A stretch of 64,000 bases of DNA from JAMOQA01 sp964420365 (GTDB lineage: Bacteria > Acidobacteriota > Polarisedimenticolia > J045): positions 1 to 64,000 of the forward strand of contig CAYQTA010000036.1 of the NCBI GenBank assembly GCA_964420365.1, read 5' to 3'. The number at the start of each line of letters is the position of its first letter. Position 1 is the stretch's first letter. Both the position numbers and the translations under genes were made by a program. This document shows positions 62,005-64,000 of this stretch, one piece after another. The notes under the pieces were generated by a model. The model was not told the origin of the DNA. It saw nothing but the letters and a program-made list of their open reading frames with translations, and made no database searches.

Positions 62005-64000
62005 ATGCGAGTCGCCCCCCGCTCCCCGATCGCCTGCTGCCTGCTGTTCGTCCTCGCCCTCGTCCTCCCGGTCCTTGCCGGGCCCGGGCGGCCCGCCAGG
62101 TGGCGGATGCGGGTCGTCCTGCCCCCGGCCGAGGATGCCGGGGACGTGGCACGGTCGTTCGAACAGGAAGGCATCGACGTCGCCGCCGTGAACCGCGAGC
62201 GGGGCATCCTCGAGGTGATCGGCGGCGAGGACCTCCGCGCACGACTCCTCGCCCGGGGCTGGTCCCCCGAGATCCTGGAAACGTACGGGCCGGCGACCGA
62301 CGAGGGAACCCGGTCCCTCGACCAGTACCTCGAGCCCTCCGAGATCGAGGCGCGGCTGGAACAGCTGGAGGCCGCCCATCCCGGGATCGCCAAGCGGTTC
62401 GCCTACGCCACGACCCACGAGGGGCGCACGGCGTGGGCCATGAAGATCTCGGACAACGTCGATACCGAGGAGGACGAGCCGGCGATCCTGTTCGTCGCCC
62501 AGCACCACGCCCGGGAGGTGATGACTCCCGAGGTCGCAATGGACATGATCGAGCGGCTGCTCGACGGGTACGGGACCGACCCGGAGATCACCCGCTGGGT
62601 CGACGACTACGAGATCTGGGTCCTCCCCTGCCACAACCCGGACGGGTCGGACTACGTGTTCCACCACGACAACATGTGGAGGAAGAACCGCCGGGACAAC
62701 GGGGACGGCACCTGGGGAGTCGATCCGAACCGCAACTATCCCTTCCAGTGGGGCGGCACGGTCTGCGACGGGTCCTCGGGCAGCACCTCGTCGAACACGT
62801 ACCGGGGCCCCTCGGCGGCCTCGGAGCCGATCACGGGCGGGATCATGGACCTCGCCCGGCAGCACCGCCCGGTCTACGCGGTCTCCTGGCACACCTACAG
62901 CGAGCTGGTCCTCCACTCGTACGGGTGTGACGGGGAGCTGCCCGGCAGGCCCGACCTCCTGCTGATCCGCGAGCTTGCCGGCGAGCTCGCGGCGAAGATG
63001 GTTTCCGACGACCGGGAGCACTGGTACGAGTTCGGGTCGGCGGCCGAGCTGCTCTACGAGGTCGACGGGGAATGGGGCGACTGGTTCTACGGCGAACTCG
63101 GCGTCCCGAACGTCACTTTCGAGCTCAATGCCAGTGCCCAGGGCTTCCAGCCGGACTACGACCGCTGGCGGGACGACACGGTCGAGCGGGCCCGGGCCGG
63201 TTGGCGATACTTCCTGCGCCGCATGGAGAAGTCCCGCGTCACCGGGCACGTCACCGATGCCTGCACCGGGGCGCCTCTCGAGGCGACGGTCGGGCTCGCG
63301 GAGCAGGTCCTCCCGAACGGCGAGACCGAGCGGACGAGCGAGCCGGGATTCGGCCGGTTCGACATCCCCGTCCTGCCCGGCAGCTACCACGTCGACGCGG
63401 ACCTGGCCGGCTACCACTCCCAGTCGTGGCCCGTCGAGGTGGCCTTCGGTCCCGTCGACCGGGAGATCCACCTCGTCCCCGAGGGCTCCCGGGCGATCGC
63501 CCTTTCCCGCGTCACCGTGCTGGACGGTAGCGGGGGGGATGGCGACGGCCGCCTCGATCCCGGCGAGACGGCAGATCTCTCCCTCGAGGCCTATGCCACG
63601 GGCGACGCGGCGACCGGCGTCTCGGTGGTGGTCACCTGTGACGATCCGTACGTCAGCGTGCTGGACGGGGAGGCCACGATCGGAGACCTGGCCGCCGGCG
63701 AACGCCGCGCCAACCCGGCCGACGATCCCGTGACGCTCCGGGTGGCCCCCGACGCTCCGGAGGGTCACGAGTTCCTCCTCCACGTCGAGTTCGCGGCGGA
63801 GGAGGAACTCTGTTCTTCCGCCGGGGACCCTGCCCTGACCGTCACGAAGGGACTCCGGGCCTGCCCAGCCGTCGAGGAGACGATGGACGAGGACCCGGGC
63901 TGGGAGATCGACAACGGCGGAGCGGCGGACGGCTGGGAGTTCGGCCACCCGGACACCACCGGGGGACCTTCCGGCTGCGCCACGGGCGACACGTGCTACG
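62005..64000 (+). CDS. Secreted M14 zinc carboxypeptidase with beta-sandwich domains (3' end outside window)
   Basis: The frame runs open from ATG 62005 (GGAGGT six bases upstream) to the right edge, 665 codons so far. After a signal peptide (about 1-29) and a short pro-region, the M14 domain (about 105-400) shows H168-A-R-E171 (first two zinc ligands and the substrate Arg), DPNRNYPFQW, H296 in SWHTYSE (third ligand) and catalytic E373 in TFELN. From about 410 a carboxypeptidase-regulatory domain (VTGHVTDACTGAPLEATV) follows, then further beta domains including a Ca-loop-like GDGRLDPGETADLSL. It is divergent from the GT2 gene across 197 bases. It should trim C-terminal residues from external peptides. 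Confidence 0.93.
   Translation, partial: MRVAPRSPIACCLLFVLALVLPVLAGPGRPARWRMRVVLPPAEDAGDVARSFEQEGIDVAAVNRERGILEVIGGEDLRARLLARGWSPEILETYGPATDEGTRSLDQYLEPSEIEARLEQLEAAHPGIAKRFAYATTHEGRTAWAMKISDNVDTEEDEPAILFVAQHHAREVMTPEVAMDMIERLLDGYGTDPEITRWVDDYEIWVLPCHNPDGSDYVFHHDNMWRKNRRDNGDGTWGVDPNRNYPFQWGGTVCDGSSGSTSSNTYRGPSAASEPITGGIMDLARQHRPVYAVSWHTYSELVLHSYGCDGELPGRPDLLLIRELAGELAAKMVSDDREHWYEFGSAAELLYEVDGEWGDWFYGELGVPNVTFELNASAQGFQPDYDRWRDDTVERARAGWRYFLRRMEKSRVTGHVTDACTGAPLEATVGLAEQVLPNGETERTSEPGFGRFDIPVLPGSYHVDADLAGYHSQSWPVEVAFGPVDREIHLVPEGSRAIALSRVTVLDGSGGDGDGRLDPGETADLSLEAYATGDAATGVSVVVTCDDPYVSVLDGEATIGDLAAGERRANPADDPVTLRVAPDAPEGHEFLLHVEFAAEEELCSSAGDPALTVTKGLRACPAVEETMDEDPGWEIDNGGAADGWEFGHPDTTGGPSGCATGDTCY

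Noticed and set aside
61351..63948. Minus-strand open frame of 865 codons opposite the M14 gene
   Set aside because: The plus frame has the full set of M14 zinc and catalytic residues and a ribosome site. The minus frame has none.

Overview
The window is very GC-rich (roughly 70 percent by eye). It comes from a Gram-negative, didermic bacterium: there is a PilQ secretin, a TonB-dependent receptor, lipoproteins, SecDF-YajC and an O-antigen-type polysaccharide locus. Several features are typical of free-living environmental bacteria outside the classical proteobacteria: many secreted proteins with carboxypeptidase-regulatory repeats or fibronectin-like repeats, zinc-ribbon L28, and a bifunctional Rel. 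Acidobacteriota or an Eisenbacteria-like lineage would fit, but the sequence alone does not settle the phylum. Long spurious open frames on opposite strands are an effect of GC content. No CRISPR array, insertion sequence, phage gene or rRNA was found.

Layout. 1-8.3 kb: two secreted proteins of unknown function, an HD-GYP response regulator that should degrade c-di-GMP, and a 973-residue secreted protein made of repeated beta-sandwich modules. 8.3-12.3 kb: DNA polymerase I, divergent from a family 2 glycosyltransferase. 12.5-21.6 kb: a ferritin-like protein and a surface-polysaccharide block (GT1, UGM-like FAD enzyme, WecA/MraY-like transferase, GT2, and a double-length O-antigen-ligase-like membrane protein). 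21.6-38 kb: an unusually complete type IV pilus locus, read right to left as pilM-N-O-P-Q, lipoprotein, roadblock protein, accB-accC, pilB-T-C, pilS-pilR and two pilins. A near-perfect sigma-54 promoter precedes the first pilin. 38.4-46.1 kb: housekeeping genes (rpmB, ridA, rel, secF, secD, yajC, 6-phosphofructokinase). 46.1-49.3 kb: tRNA-Ser(GCU), a secreted trypsin-like protease and tRNA-Glu(CUC).

49.3-58.5 kb: the most interesting part. On the minus strand a well-formed cobalamin (B12) riboswitch with its own promoter leads six tightly packed genes. They encode a secreted protein, a surface protein with calcium-binding repeats, a BtuB-like TonB receptor, a propeller-like lipoprotein resembling in concept the BtuG partner of BtuB, a small secreted protein and a subtilisin. 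This looks like a B12-controlled outer-surface capture system that also carries a protease.

58.5-64 kb: an M2 (ACE-like) peptidase, a GtrA/GT2 pair that probably decorates a surface glycan, and the start of a secreted M14 carboxypeptidase. Four secreted peptidases of four different families within 18 kb suggest an organism that lives on protein. Genes are densely packed, with many ATGA/GTGA overlaps and many GTG (one TTG) starts. Promoters repeatedly resemble TTGACC or TTGCCC, about 17 bases, then TAGAAT or TAGACT.
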